From contig NZ_JAGGDJ010000018.1 in NCBI RefSeq assembly GCF_017652985.1, forward strand, positions 35,145 through 99,144: a stretch of DNA of 64,000 nt. The letters are read 5' to 3'. Origin of the DNA: Paenibacillus artemisiicola (GTDB taxonomy: Bacteria > Bacillota > Bacilli > Paenibacillales > Paenibacillaceae). Position 1 is the stretch's first letter; each line of letters begins with the position of its first letter. The translations under genes were made by a program, and so were the position numbers. Below are positions 45,662 to 54,641 of this stretch, one piece after another. A model generated the notes under the pieces. That model worked only from the letters and a program-made list of their open reading frames with translations, ran no database searches and was not told where the DNA came from.

Positions 45662-46681
45662 ATGTTGCGGATCGCGATATTGAGCTTCTGGCATGTCCAT
45701 GCCAAGGATTACGCGCTGCAGGCGGAGCGGCATCCGGACACCGAGGTCGCGGCGGTATGGGACGAGAATCCGGCGCGCGGCCGCGCGGAGGCGGAGGCGC
45801 GCGGCGTCCCGTATTACGCCGAGCTGGCCGGGCTGCTGGCGCGGCCGGACATCGACGCCGTCATCGTGACGGCGCCGACGGCCATGCACCGCGCCGTGAT
45901 CGGGGCCGCGGCCAGAGCAGGGAAGCATGTGTTCACGGAGAAGGTGCTGGCGCCGACCGTCCGGGAATGCCGCGAGCTGCTGACGGACGTCCGCGCGTCC
46001 GGCGTGCAGCTGACGGTCTCGCTGCCCCGGCTGAACATGCCGTTCGCGCTCGCGGCGCGGGAGGTCGCCTCGCAAGGCTTGCTCGGCAGGCTGACGCAGG
46101 TGCGCGCGCGGCTGGCCCACAAAGGCGCCCTGTCGGCGGCCGGACTGCCGGAGCGCTTCTACCGCCTGGCCGAAAGCGCGGGCGGGGCGATGATCGATCT
46201 CGGCTGCCATCCGATGGTGCTGACGCGCCTGCTGCTCGGCATGCCGGAGAGCGTCTCCGCCAGCTACGGCTGCGTGACCGGCCGGGAAGCGGAGGACAAC
46301 GCGGCGGCCGTGCTGCGCTATGCGAACGGGGCGATCGGCATCGTCGAAGCCGGCTTCGTCAACCCGTTGTCGCCGTTCACGCTGGAAGCGCACGGCACCG
46401 AGGGAAGCCTGAGCTATTCGCTTCACACCCGCAAGCTGATCGTCGCCAGCTTGGCGAACGGCGACAATCCGGTCGCCGAATGGCCGCTGCCGGAGGCGCT
46501 GCCGTCCGATTTCGAGCAGTGGGTGGCGCGGATCGGCGGGGTCGGCCTCGAGGCGGGCGCGCGCAATCTCGAGACGGCGCTCGACCTGACCCGGCTGATG
46601 GAAGCGTCCAACCGCTCCGCCCGCTCGGGCCGGGCGGTCAGGCTGGACGAGCTGGAGCAAGAGCAAGAGGCGGGGGAATAA
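45662..46681 (+). CDS. Gfo/Idh/MocA-family oxidoreductase, second
   Basis: 339 residues, ATG 45662 after AAAGGAG. The Rossmann start is unusual: ILSFWHVHAKDY in place of a GxGxxG loop, which is seen in a subset of this family and weakens normal cofactor binding. It keeps EKVLAPT (Lys) and GGAMIDLGCHPMVLT. Last gene of the importer operon, with a terminator at 46756. It may be a true dehydrogenase or a cofactor-poor relative. Confidence 0.88.
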   Translation: MLRIAILSFWHVHAKDYALQAERHPDTEVAAVWDENPARGRAEAEARGVPYYAELAGLLARPDIDAVIVTAPTAMHRAVIGAAARAGKHVFTEKVLAPTVRECRELLTDVRASGVQLTVSLPRLNMPFALAAREVASQGLLGRLTQVRARLAHKGALSAAGLPERFYRLAESAGGAMIDLGCHPMVLTRLLLGMPESVSASYGCVTGREAEDNAAAVLRYANGAIGIVEAGFVNPLSPFTLEAHGTEGSLSYSLHTRKLIVASLANGDNPVAEWPLPEALPSDFEQWVARIGGVGLEAGARNLETALDLTRLMEASNRSARSGRAVRLDELEQEQEAGE

Positions 46682-47100
46682 CGAGGCGTAACGAGGCGTA
46701 ACGAGGCGTAACGAAGCGCCGAGCCACGGATCGAATGGACGATCACGCGGCGAGGGAGGCAGCCCGGAAACCGGCTGCCTCTTTGCCGTTCCGTCGTGCT
46801 TGCCGGCGAACGGTTTGCCGGCGCGTCTGCCGCCGGCGGCGAACGGCTGCCGTTCATGAGACGAACCCGGCCCGGAGATGGTACGATGGGAGTACGCGGG
46901 CAGCGGCGGACGAGTCCGGTCCGCCCGCGCGGAATAAGAAGAATAAGAAGAATAAGAAGTAAGATCGCCCATGATCCCCATAGAACCGCACATGTTCAGT
47001 CCCGCCCGCCGCCTCTAGAATGGGGAGGTACGGAAGAAATGGCCGATCCGGCCCCACCGGCCGGCGGCCTTCCGAGGAAGAGCATGAAAGAGGGGACACT
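46682..47100. other. Gap between importer operons with short tandem repeats
   Basis: TAACGAGGCG is repeated three times from 46684 (fourth unit degenerate), a terminator lies at 46756-46784, and AATAAGAAG is repeated three times at 46932-46960. A weak -10 TAGAAT at 47016-47021 may start the next operon. No gene is supported. Confidence 0.6.
46756..46784 (+). terminator. Intrinsic terminator of the Lpl-type operon
   Basis: GAGGCAGCC (46756-46764) pairs with GGCTGCCTC (46773-46781), followed by TTTG; the T tract is short. Confidence 0.7.
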
Positions 47101-47970
47101 ATGCGGATCACCGCGCGACTTCGCAAGCATCTATGGGGGTATTTGTTCATCGTGCCCGCCGCCGCCGTCTTCGTGATGTTCCTGTGGATGCCGATCGTTA
47201 AAGGCTTCGTCTACAGCTTCTATCACATCGACTTCGTCAAGGGCAATTCGTTCGCCGGGCTCGACAACTACAAGACGGTGTTCCGCGATCCGGACGTCCG
47301 GACGGCCGTCAAGAACACGCTGTACTACATGTTCCTCTGCCTCGTCATCGGCTTCTGGGTGCCGATCGTCTTCGCGATCTCCATCTCCGAGCTGAAGCGG
47401 TTCCAAGGCTTCGTCCGCGTGGCCGCCTACCTGCCGAACGTCATTCCGGTCGTCGTCCTGTACGGGCTGTGGCGCTGGCTGTACGACCCGGCCGGCCCGA
47501 TCAACGCGGTCGTCACGGGCTTCGGCAAGGATCCGGTCTCGTTCATGACCGACACGGGCTGGTCGATGATCTCGCTCGTCTTCATGGAGACGTGGCAGCA
47601 GTTCGGCGCGGCCATGCTCATCTACCTGGCCGCCGTGCTCAGCATCCCGCGCGACCTGTACGAGGCGGCGGAGATCGACGGCGCCGGCGTATGGCGGCGA
47701 ATCCGCCACGTCACGCTCCCGTTCATCCGCGGCATCATCGTGCTGCTGTTCGTCCTTCAGCTGATCTCGACCTCCCAAGGCTACCAGTCCCAAATGGCGA
47801 TGCTCGACGGCGGCCCGAACCAGGCGACGCTGACCTACGCGCTCTTGATCGTCAAGTACGCCTTCACGCGGCTCGATTACGGCGCGGCGTCCTCGCTCGG
47901 CGTGCTCATGTTCCTCGTGCTCGGGGGACTCGCCGTGCTGCAGCACCGGTTAAGCAGGGAGGCGAACTGA
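47101..47970 (+). CDS. Sugar ABC transporter permease, MalF/UgpA type (third importer)
   Basis: 289 residues from ATG 47101 (MRITARLRKHLWG), after AGAGGGG; the frame upstream to 47020 has no start signal. Six membrane segments, EAA loop EAAEIDGAGVWRRIRHVTLP. The next gene starts two bases after its stop. No ATPase gene nearby. Confidence 0.92.
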   Translation: MRITARLRKHLWGYLFIVPAAAVFVMFLWMPIVKGFVYSFYHIDFVKGNSFAGLDNYKTVFRDPDVRTAVKNTLYYMFLCLVIGFWVPIVFAISISELKRFQGFVRVAAYLPNVIPVVVLYGLWRWLYDPAGPINAVVTGFGKDPVSFMTDTGWSMISLVFMETWQQFGAAMLIYLAAVLSIPRDLYEAAEIDGAGVWRRIRHVTLPFIRGIIVLLFVLQLISTSQGYQSQMAMLDGGPNQATLTYALLIVKYAFTRLDYGAASSLGVLMFLVLGGLAVLQHRLSREAN

Positions 47971-47971
47971 C

Positions 47972-48844
47972 ATGAAGCACCAAGAACGCGGCATTCTGTC
48001 CCGCTACGACCTGCACAAGACGCCGAACCGCATCGCGTACGGCCTGATGCTGCTCGTCATTATCGCCATGGTCGCGTCGATGCTGTATCCGATTCTCGTG
48101 ACCTTGTTCAACGGCTTGAAGTCCAACGCGGAGGTCAACTCCTTCCCGCCGCATTTCCTGCCGGAGCACTGGACGTTCGACACCTTCGGGAAAGGCTGGC
48201 GCTACATCGACCTGCCGATGTTCTTCCGCAACACGCTGATCATCTTCGCGGGCAACATGGCCGTAACCGTGCTCGTCCTGGGGCTGGCGGCGTTCAGCCT
48301 GTCGCGGCTGAACATTCCTTACGGCCGCGGCATCCACTTCTTCTTCCTGGCGGCGCTGTTCATCCCGCCGACGACGTACATCGTGCCGAACTTCGTCAAC
48401 CTGAAGGATCTCGGCATGCTGAACACGTTTCAGGCGTTCTGGCTGCCCGCGGGGGCGAACGCGTTTTTCCTCCTGCTGCTCAAAAGCTTCTTCGACGGCA
48501 TCAGCCACGAGCTGTTCGAAGCGGGCCGCATCGACGGCGCGTCGGACTTCCGGCTGTTCGCGGGCATCGCGCTGCCGCTGTCCGTGCCGATCTTCTCGAC
48601 GCTCGCGATCTTCGTGTTCTCGACGGCGTGGAACGACTGGTTCTGGCCGTCGCTCGTCATGCATACCGACCAGAAGCGGCCGCTCGCGACCGCGATCTAC
48701 CAATACGTCATCAACGTGCGCAGGCTCGACACGAACGTGAAATTCGCCATGCTGACGATGGTCATGCTGCCGCCGATCCTCGTGTTCCTGCTGTTCCAGC
48801 GGTTCATCATCCGCGGCCTTCACATGGGCGGCGTCAAGGGATGA
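47972..48844 (+). CDS. Sugar ABC transporter permease, MalG/UgpE type (third importer)
   Basis: 290 residues, ATG 47972 with GGAGG in the end of the preceding gene. Six membrane segments, EAA loop EAGRIDGASDFRLFAGIALP (Gly for the second Ala), C-terminus FIIRGLHMGGVKG. As in the first importer, the binding-protein gene follows after a gap of 199 bp that can hold its own promoter. Confidence 0.92.
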   Translation: MKHQERGILSRYDLHKTPNRIAYGLMLLVIIAMVASMLYPILVTLFNGLKSNAEVNSFPPHFLPEHWTFDTFGKGWRYIDLPMFFRNTLIIFAGNMAVTVLVLGLAAFSLSRLNIPYGRGIHFFFLAALFIPPTTYIVPNFVNLKDLGMLNTFQAFWLPAGANAFFLLLLKSFFDGISHELFEAGRIDGASDFRLFAGIALPLSVPIFSTLAIFVFSTAWNDWFWPSLVMHTDQKRPLATAIYQYVINVRRLDTNVKFAMLTMVMLPPILVFLLFQRFIIRGLHMGGVKG

Positions 48845-49043
48845 GCGCTTGCGTCATGGGAGCGGACCGCGCGCGGTTCGGCGCCGGGCAGGCGCGTTTC
48901 CACGGGGATCGGGCGCGTTTCTACGCCGGGTGCCGGCATCGTAGACCTGCACACGATCGACATAGGAATGCACATTCTGCTTTGCCCGCGGCTCCCTTAT
49001 GATGGGCGTGTAAGGCAAACTAAACGCGAAAAGGGGAACGTAC

Positions 49044-50519
49044 ATGAGAAAGCTTCGCAAAGCGTCCGTCATCCTGGCGAGCGTGGCCATGCTGACGGGC
49101 GCGTTGACCGCGTGCGGCGGCGGCAACAACGGGAACAACGGGGGCGGCACGGGCAATACGGGAGCGTCCGGTACGAACGACGCGGGCACGAACGCCGCGG
49201 CCGGCAACGGCGGCGATGCCGCGGGGAACGACGCGTCCGCGAAGAAAATCACGATCAGCATCTACTATCCGACGCCGGATCTCGTGGAGAAGCGCGCGCT
49301 CGAAGACGACAAAATCAAGCGCTTCAACGAGAAATACCCGAACGTCGAGATCGTGAAGAGCGACTGGCAGTACAACCCGAACGAGATCGGCATCAAGATG
49401 GGCGCGAACGAGGCGCCGACGCTGTTCAACACGTACGCGACGGAGGGCAAATTCCTCGCCGAGCGCGGCTGGGCGGCGGACATCACCGACCTGTACGACA
49501 ACTACGAATTCAAGGATCAGATGAATCCGATCCTGCAGAATCAATTCATCATCGACGGCAAAGTATACGGCATCGCGCAGCAGGGGTACGTGACGGGCAC
49601 CGTCGTCAACAAGAAGATGCTGGACGATAAGGGCGTGGCCGTGCCGCCGTACGATTGGACGTGGGACGACATGCTGAACACGGCCAAGGCGGTCGCCGAT
49701 CCGAAGAAGGGCGTCTCCGGCATCGCGCCGATGGGCAAGGGCAACGAGGCCGGCTGGAACTGGACCAACTTCCTGTTCGAGGCGGGCGGCGAGATTCAGA
49801 CCGTCGAAGGCGGCAAAGTGACGGCGGCGTTCAACTCCGACGCCGGGGCGAAGGCGCTCGGCTTCTACCATAAGCTGGCCTGGGAAGCGAACGCGATTCC
49901 GAAGGATTTCGCGCTCGGCTGGGGCGACGCGGTCGGCGCGTGGGCGCAGGGGCGTACCGCGATGGTCATCGCCGGTCCGGACGGCCCGGTCGATCAAGGC
50001 TTGAACCAAGGCGGCATGAAGCCGGAGAACATTCTCGTCTATCCGATGCCGAAGATGGACGCGAGCGGCAAGCATACGGGCGTGCTCGGCGGCGACTTCC
50101 TCGTCATCAACCCGAACGCGGCGAAGGAGGAGCAGGAGATGGCGTTCAAGTACGCGACGTTCGACTACTTCTCCGACAAGGGCCTGGAGTCCGTCGAGGC
50201 GAGCATCCAGCAGCGCAAGACGGACAACAAATATTTCGTGCCGCCGGTCATCCAATACTTCACGGACGACTCCGAATACGGCCAAAAGGTCAAAGCGGTG
50301 TACGCGAAGTACGACAACGTGTACCCGTACAGCCCGGACATCATGAGCCTGCTCGACGGCAAGCCGGAGGCGCAGTTCAACACGCAGGACTACTACGCGG
50401 AGATGACGCTGAACGTGCAGTCGGTGTTCTCGAACAAGAACGTCGACGTCAAGGCGGCGCTCGACGCGTCCGCGAAGAAGATGCAGGAGAAGTTCTATAA
50501 CGCGATCAAGGTCGAGTAG
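49044..50519 (+). CDS. Extracellular sugar-binding lipoprotein (third importer)
   Basis: 491 residues, ATG 49044 after AAAAGGGG. Lipobox LTAC, lipidated Cys24, then a Gly/Asn/Thr/Ala linker to about residue 70. Family 1-like solute-binding fold (KITISIYYPTPDLVEKRALE at the first strand). It should feed the two permeases upstream. A terminator follows at 50551. Confidence 0.92.
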   Translation: MRKLRKASVILASVAMLTGALTACGGGNNGNNGGGTGNTGASGTNDAGTNAAAGNGGDAAGNDASAKKITISIYYPTPDLVEKRALEDDKIKRFNEKYPNVEIVKSDWQYNPNEIGIKMGANEAPTLFNTYATEGKFLAERGWAADITDLYDNYEFKDQMNPILQNQFIIDGKVYGIAQQGYVTGTVVNKKMLDDKGVAVPPYDWTWDDMLNTAKAVADPKKGVSGIAPMGKGNEAGWNWTNFLFEAGGEIQTVEGGKVTAAFNSDAGAKALGFYHKLAWEANAIPKDFALGWGDAVGAWAQGRTAMVIAGPDGPVDQGLNQGGMKPENILVYPMPKMDASGKHTGVLGGDFLVINPNAAKEEQEMAFKYATFDYFSDKGLESVEASIQQRKTDNKYFVPPVIQYFTDDSEYGQKVKAVYAKYDNVYPYSPDIMSLLDGKPEAQFNTQDYYAEMTLNVQSVFSNKNVDVKAALDASAKKMQEKFYNAIKVE

Positions 50520-50550
50520 CCCGAAGCGCGGGCGCGCGAAATCGAAGGCG

Positions 50551-50590
50551 AAACGGCGTTTCCCGCCGGCTGCGGGGGACGCCGTTTATT
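50551..50590 (+). terminator. Intrinsic terminator of the third binding-protein gene
   Basis: AAACGGCGT (50551-50559) pairs with ACGCCGTTT (50579-50587), extended by CCC/GGG pairs inside. Confidence 0.75.
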
Positions 50591-50721
50591 GTGCTGCCGT
50601 CGTGCGGGAATAGGCTTGCACGCCGGACTTCGGGAAGGAAAATAATTGCTGCGGCTTCGGCGCAATCGCCTTATAATGGGAAAGCTCGGCTATTCTACCC
50701 GTATATTGGGAGGTCATACGA

Positions 50722-51141
50722 TTGAAGGCGATACGCAAGGCCATGCTGCTGATTCCCGCGCTGCTGCTCGCGGCGCAGCCCGTGACGGCCGCGTCCAAGA
50801 CGGCCAAGATCAAGGTGACGTTCGTCCGCGCGACGCTGGCGCAGAACAACCACGTCGGCAACGAGTGGTGGACCGGCGGCTACGTCAACGGCAAAGAAGT
50901 GCCGGAAGGCGGCTCGGTTACGTTGAACGTGAAATCGACGGATACGATCAAGCTGCTCGCCGAGGCGCAGGAGCAGGACAAGTATCCGGACGACGGCCAG
51001 GCGAGCGCCGCGGTGAAGGTCTCGTCGGTGACGAAGAGCCTCGACAAGGCGCTGTCGGTCACCGTCACGGAGAACCGCGGCCGCTACTCCGGCAACACGG
51101 CGAAGTGGAAGTTTACGTTCAAGATTCAGCGCGTATCCTAG
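50722..51141 (+). CDS. Small secreted protein of unknown function
   Basis: 139 residues from TTG 50722, eight bases after GGGAGG; TATAAT at 50672-50677 is a good -10 box. Signal peptide of about 24 residues with a VTAAS cleavage region and no lipobox, so it is released or cell-wall held. The mature part is a single beta-rich domain (KIKVTFVRATLAQNNHVGN then several strands) of about 115 residues, ending with KFTFKIQRVS. I do not recognise it. It has its own terminator and stands between the importer and its likely regulator. Confidence 0.7.
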   Translation: MKAIRKAMLLIPALLLAAQPVTAASKTAKIKVTFVRATLAQNNHVGNEWWTGGYVNGKEVPEGGSVTLNVKSTDTIKLLAEAQEQDKYPDDGQASAAVKVSSVTKSLDKALSVTVTENRGRYSGNTAKWKFTFKIQRVS

Positions 51142-51149
51142 CATGCGGG

Positions 51150-51178
51150 AGGCTTGTCCCTGAACGGGGCAAGCCTTT
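51150..51178 (+). terminator. Intrinsic terminator of the small secreted protein gene
   Basis: GGCTTGTCCC (51151-51160) pairs with GGGGCAAGCC (51166-51175, one G-U), then TTTCG. Confidence 0.7.
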
Positions 51179-51182
51179 CGTC

Positions 51183-51211
51183 TTGAATTCGGGCGGGATC
51201 GCCTATACACT
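51183..51211 (+). promoter_or_regulatory. Promoter of the GntR-LacI hybrid gene
   Basis: TTGAAT (51183-51188), 17-bp spacer, TACACT (51206-51211). The operator begins four bases downstream. Confidence 0.6.
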
Positions 51212-51214
51212 AGA

Positions 51215-51229
51215 TGGATCACTGACACA
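51215..51229. promoter_or_regulatory. Operator of the GntR-LacI hybrid regulator, autoregulatory copy
   Basis: TGGATCACTGACACA, matching the perfect palindrome TGTATCACTGATACA at 52489-52503 at 13 of 15 places, and placed on the transcription start. Confidence 0.7.
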
Positions 51230-51265
51230 CGGATACATCGCCGCTGCGGCAAGGGGGATTTCGCG

Positions 51266-52375
51266 TTGAACGGGAACGAACGGAAGGAACGACTGGTTAA
51301 GGGGCCGTACGCGCTGTACGAGCAGATGCGGCGGAAAATCGTGGAGCTGATCGAGGAGCGGGGGCTGCGGCCGCACGATCCCGTGCCGTCCGAGGGCGAG
51401 CTCGCCGACATGTTCGGGGTCAGCCGCAGGACGAGCAAGGAGGCGCTGCTGGCGCTGGCCAAGGAAGGCATCGTTTACCGGATGCCGCGCCGGGGGACGT
51501 TCCTGGCGGAGTACGGCGAAGGACGCGCGGCGCCCGCGCGGCCGGCCGGACGGATCGTCGCGATGGTCGTGCCCGCCATCGACGACTTCGTCGGCCAGAT
51601 CATCACCGCCGCGCTGCCGGCGGCGCAGGCGCTCGGCTGCGAGCTGATTTTCCGCGTCGCGGGGGACGACCATGACAAGGAAGAAGCGCTGCTGCGCGAG
51701 CTGTCGGAGGACCGGGGCATCGGTGGCATCATCCTGTTCCCCGGCGACCGGCGGGCGTTCGGCCGCCAGGTGCTGCGCCTGCACCTCGCGCAGTATCCGC
51801 TCGTCATCATCGACCGGGCGTTCCGGGAGATCGACATTCCGAGCGTCTGCCACGACCATTACGGCGGCGCCTACGAGCTGGCGAAGTACCTGATCGAAGC
51901 GGGCCATCGGGCAATCGGCTTCGTCTCCGAGCAGATGGCCGGCGTCATGAGCCGGGAGGAGCGCTACCAGGGCTACCTCCAGGCCCACTTGGACGCGGGG
52001 CTGCCGGTCAACCGGTCGCTCATTTATTCCGATTACGCGAACCGGGAAGAAGACCTCGAAGCGTTCATGCGCGGCGCGTCCGCGATGACGGCGGCGTTCT
52101 GCTCCAACGATTATGTGGCGCTGGCGGTCATGCAAACCGCGCGCCGGCTCGGCATCGACGTGCCGCGGCAGCTGTCCGTCGCGGGCTTCACCGACTCCCG
52201 CATGAACGGCCTGCTCCCGGTACCGCTCACGAGCGTGCGCAAGCCGGCCGGCGAGCTCGGCCGCGCCTGCATCGACCTGCTTCTCCGGATCATGGACGCG
52301 CCGCCGGGCACCGCCGTCCCGTCGGTCAAGCTGCCGACGCGGCTGATCGTGCGGGAGAGCGTGACGGGAAGGTGA
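51266..52375 (+). CDS. Transcriptional regulator, GntR-type DNA binding with LacI-type sensor (AraR-like)
   Basis: 369 residues from TTG 51266, eight bases after AAGGGGG. Residues 1-80 are a GntR winged helix (LRPHDPVPSEGELADMFGVS, then RTSKEALLALAKEGIVYR and a wing RRGTFL). Residues 95-369 are a periplasmic-binding-protein-like sensor as in LacI and AraR (IVAMVVPAIDDFVGQII, ending LPTRLIVRESV). A sugar probably releases it from DNA. Matching operators lie on its own promoter and on that of the catabolic operon at 52484, which starts 190 bp downstream of its stop. It is therefore the probable repressor of that pathway. Confidence 0.92.
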   Translation: MNGNERKERLVKGPYALYEQMRRKIVELIEERGLRPHDPVPSEGELADMFGVSRRTSKEALLALAKEGIVYRMPRRGTFLAEYGEGRAAPARPAGRIVAMVVPAIDDFVGQIITAALPAAQALGCELIFRVAGDDHDKEEALLRELSEDRGIGGIILFPGDRRAFGRQVLRLHLAQYPLVIIDRAFREIDIPSVCHDHYGGAYELAKYLIEAGHRAIGFVSEQMAGVMSREERYQGYLQAHLDAGLPVNRSLIYSDYANREEDLEAFMRGASAMTAAFCSNDYVALAVMQTARRLGIDVPRQLSVAGFTDSRMNGLLPVPLTSVRKPAGELGRACIDLLLRIMDAPPGTAVPSVKLPTRLIVRESVTGR

Positions 52376-52428
52376 TGCCGGACGGCGGCCTGCTCGGTCC
52401 TGCTGCCTGAGCGGATGTTCAACGTAGG

Positions 52429-52466
52429 ACGCCCTCTATCTACCGACGTAGAGAGAGGGCGTTTTT
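52429..52466 (+). terminator. Intrinsic terminator of the regulator gene
   Basis: ACGCCCTCTATCTAC (52429-52443) pairs with GTAGAGAGAGGGCGT (52448-52462, one mismatch), followed by TTTT. Confidence 0.85.
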
Positions 52467-52483
52467 GCATGCGAAAAAACTAA

Positions 52484-52512
52484 TTGAATGTATCACTGAT
52501 ACATAATAGTAT
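52484..52512 (+). promoter_or_regulatory. Promoter of the isomerase-dehydrogenase operon
   Basis: TTGAAT (52484-52489), 17-bp spacer, TAGTAT (52507-52512). The operator lies inside the spacer, so a bound repressor would exclude RNA polymerase. Confidence 0.6.
52489..52503. promoter_or_regulatory. Operator of the GntR-LacI hybrid regulator, operon copy
   Basis: Perfect 15-bp palindrome TGTATCA-C-TGATACA. Confidence 0.8.
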
Positions 52513-52565
52513 TAGTTTATGTACTAGAAGAACAACTGACTTGTCCATAGGAGAGGATGGCGGGA

Positions 52566-53468
52566 ATGGCTGTGGATGTGAAGCTGGGCATCAACTTGGG
52601 GTTTGCCGTCAACAAGTACGTGGAGCCGCATGTCTGGGCCCGCATCGTGGCGGAGGAGCTGGGGCTGACCTATGTGCAGTTCGTCGCGGATTTGCTGAAC
52701 GCGTTTCTGCCCGAGGCGGTCCTGCAGCGGCAGCTGGCGGAAATTCAGGAGCAGACGGCCAAGCACGGCCTGCAGATCACGAGCACGTTCACGAGCTCGT
52801 TTACGCGCGTGAACCATTTCATGCATCCCGACGAGGAGACGCGGCGCGTATGGCTGGACTGGTTCAAACGGTTCGTCGACCTGTCCGCCGCGATGGGCGC
52901 GTCGTCGACGGGCAGCCATTTCGGCATTCTGACGTTCGCCGATTACGGCGATCCGGCCCGCCGGGACTACCTCGTCGGGGAAGCGCTGAAGCAGTGGCGC
53001 GAGCTGAGCTGGTACGCGAAGGACAAAGGCATGGCGTACCTGACGTTCGAGCCGATGTCCGTTCCGCGCGAGATGGCCAATACCGTGGAGGAGACGAAGG
53101 AGCTGCTGGAGCGGCTGAACGACGGGGCGGGCATCCCGTTCAAGCTCGTCCTGGACGTCGGCCACGCGCCGCATCCGAGCGACCGCGATCCGTACCGGTG
53201 GGTGCGCGAGCTGGGCGGCGTATCGCCGATCATCCATATTCAGCAGACGGAGCAGGATCACAGCCGCCATTGGCCGTTCACGCCGGAATACAACGCCCTC
53301 GGCATCATCCACGGCGAGCCGCTGCTGGCGGCGCTGGAAACGTCGGGCGCGAAGGAAGCGGAGCTGGTCTTCGAGCTGTCGCACCGCGAAGCCTGGTCGA
53401 CGGAATTCCGCATCATCGAGGACCACAAGGCTTCCGTCGCGTATTGGCGGCAGTTCGTAAGCAAGTAA
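52566..53468 (+). CDS. Sugar phosphate isomerase/epimerase (TIM barrel)
   Basis: 300 residues from ATG 52566 (MAVDVKLGINLGF), nine bases after GAGAGG; ATG 52557 touches that site. Xylose-isomerase-like TIM barrel with TFEPMSVPRE (Glu), LVLDVGHAPHPSD (Asp, His), IIHIQQTEQDHSRHWPF and LVFELSHREAW (Glu) as metal-binding strands. The QTEQDHSRHWPF segment resembles enzymes that act on tetrulose or pentulose phosphates, but I cannot assign a substrate. First gene of the operon controlled by the palindrome at 52489. Confidence 0.87.
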   Translation: MAVDVKLGINLGFAVNKYVEPHVWARIVAEELGLTYVQFVADLLNAFLPEAVLQRQLAEIQEQTAKHGLQITSTFTSSFTRVNHFMHPDEETRRVWLDWFKRFVDLSAAMGASSTGSHFGILTFADYGDPARRDYLVGEALKQWRELSWYAKDKGMAYLTFEPMSVPREMANTVEETKELLERLNDGAGIPFKLVLDVGHAPHPSDRDPYRWVRELGGVSPIIHIQQTEQDHSRHWPFTPEYNALGIIHGEPLLAALETSGAKEAELVFELSHREAWSTEFRIIEDHKASVAYWRQFVSK

Positions 53469-53484
53469 ACGGGAGGCGCTCCGC

Positions 53485-53589
53485 ATGATGAACACGATTG
53501 AACGACAAAGAGCGCGGCGGGTGCCGGACGCGGGCGACCGCGCGAAGGCAGCCGCCGGCGCCGAAGCGAAAGGAGCGCGCAGCCGATGA
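53485..53589 (+). CDS. Possible 34-residue leader or small protein
   Basis: ATG 53485 eight bases after GGGAGG, and its stop overlaps the next start by ATGA (53586-53589). The product is basic and Ala/Arg-rich (MMNTIERQRARR at the start) with no known motif. Strong start signals and the coupled overlap suggest it is translated; it may serve only to bring ribosomes to the dehydrogenase gene, or be the remnant of a lost gene. Confidence 0.4.
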   Translation: MMNTIERQRARRVPDAGDRAKAAAGAEAKGARSR

Positions 53590-54641
53590 AAGCGAACGTG
53601 CTGCACGGTCTCGGCGACCTCCGCGCCGAGGAGATCGCCACGCCGGCGCCCGGTCCGGGCGAAGTGCTGCTGCGCATCGGCGCGTGCGGCGTCTGCGGCT
53701 CGGACATCCCGCGCGTCTTCACGAAGGGCACGTACCGGTTCCCCACGGTGCCCGGCCACGAATTCGCCGGCCGCGTCGTCGCGCTCGGCGACGGCGTCGA
53801 TCCCGCGCTGCTGCACCGCAAGGCCGCCGTGTTCCCGCTGCTGCCGTGCCGCCGCTGCCCGTCCTGCGAGATCGGCGAATACGCTCTGTGCGACGACTAC
53901 GATTACATGGGCTCGCGGCGGGACGGCGCGTTCGCGGAATACATCGTCTCGCCGGTATGGAATCTCGTCTTGGCCCCGGATACGCTCGGCTTCGAAGAGC
54001 TGGCGATGACGGAGCCCGCGGCCGTGGCCGTCCATGCGCTCCGGCAAGCCGGTCTTGACGTCGGCGACAGCGTCTTCATCAGCGGCGCCGGCCCGATCGG
54101 CCTCATGCTCGCCTATTGGGCGAAAGCGTGGGGCGCGTCGCGGATCCTGCTGGCGGACGTCGACGAGACGAAGCTCGCGTTCGCGCGCTCGCTCGGCTTC
54201 GCGGACGTGCTGAACCCGCTCCAAGGCGACGCCGGCGAGTGGGCCAAGGCCCGAACCGAAGGCCGGGGCGCGGACGTGGCGATCGAAGGCGCGGGCATCT
54301 CGGCGTCTTGGGAAAACTGCCTGCGCGCCGTCCGCAAGCTGGGCCGGGTCGTGCTCATGGGCAACCCGGCGGGCGGGATGGCGCTGTCGCAGGACGGCTA
54401 CTGGGAAATGCTGCGCAAGCAGCTGACCGTCCGCGGCACGTGGAACTCGTCCTTCGCCGCGTCCCCGCGCAACGAATGGCGCCTCGTCGTCGACAGCATG
54501 GCGTCCGGCCGGCTGGATCTGAAGCCGCTGATCAGCCACCGCTGCTCGCTCGAGGACGCGTTCGAAGCGATGCGGATGATGCGCGACCGGACCGCGTTCT
54601 TTAATAAAGTGATGATCCTGCCGTCGGGCGGGGAGGTTTAG
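53586..54641 (+). CDS. Zinc-dependent alcohol dehydrogenase, GatD-like
   Basis: 351 residues, ATG 53586 after AAAGGAG. MDR superfamily: catalytic zinc by Cys in GACGVCGSD and His-Glu in GHEFAG, structural zinc by four Cys in PCRRCPSCEIGEYALC, and the nucleotide fold FISGAGPIGLMLA. The branch resembles galactitol-1-phosphate and related polyol(-phosphate) dehydrogenases. It should oxidise a polyol in the pathway started by the isomerase upstream. Confidence 0.9.
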   Translation: MKANVLHGLGDLRAEEIATPAPGPGEVLLRIGACGVCGSDIPRVFTKGTYRFPTVPGHEFAGRVVALGDGVDPALLHRKAAVFPLLPCRRCPSCEIGEYALCDDYDYMGSRRDGAFAEYIVSPVWNLVLAPDTLGFEELAMTEPAAVAVHALRQAGLDVGDSVFISGAGPIGLMLAYWAKAWGASRILLADVDETKLAFARSLGFADVLNPLQGDAGEWAKARTEGRGADVAIEGAGISASWENCLRAVRKLGRVVLMGNPAGGMALSQDGYWEMLRKQLTVRGTWNSSFAASPRNEWRLVVDSMASGRLDLKPLISHRCSLEDAFEAMRMMRDRTAFFNKVMILPSGGEV

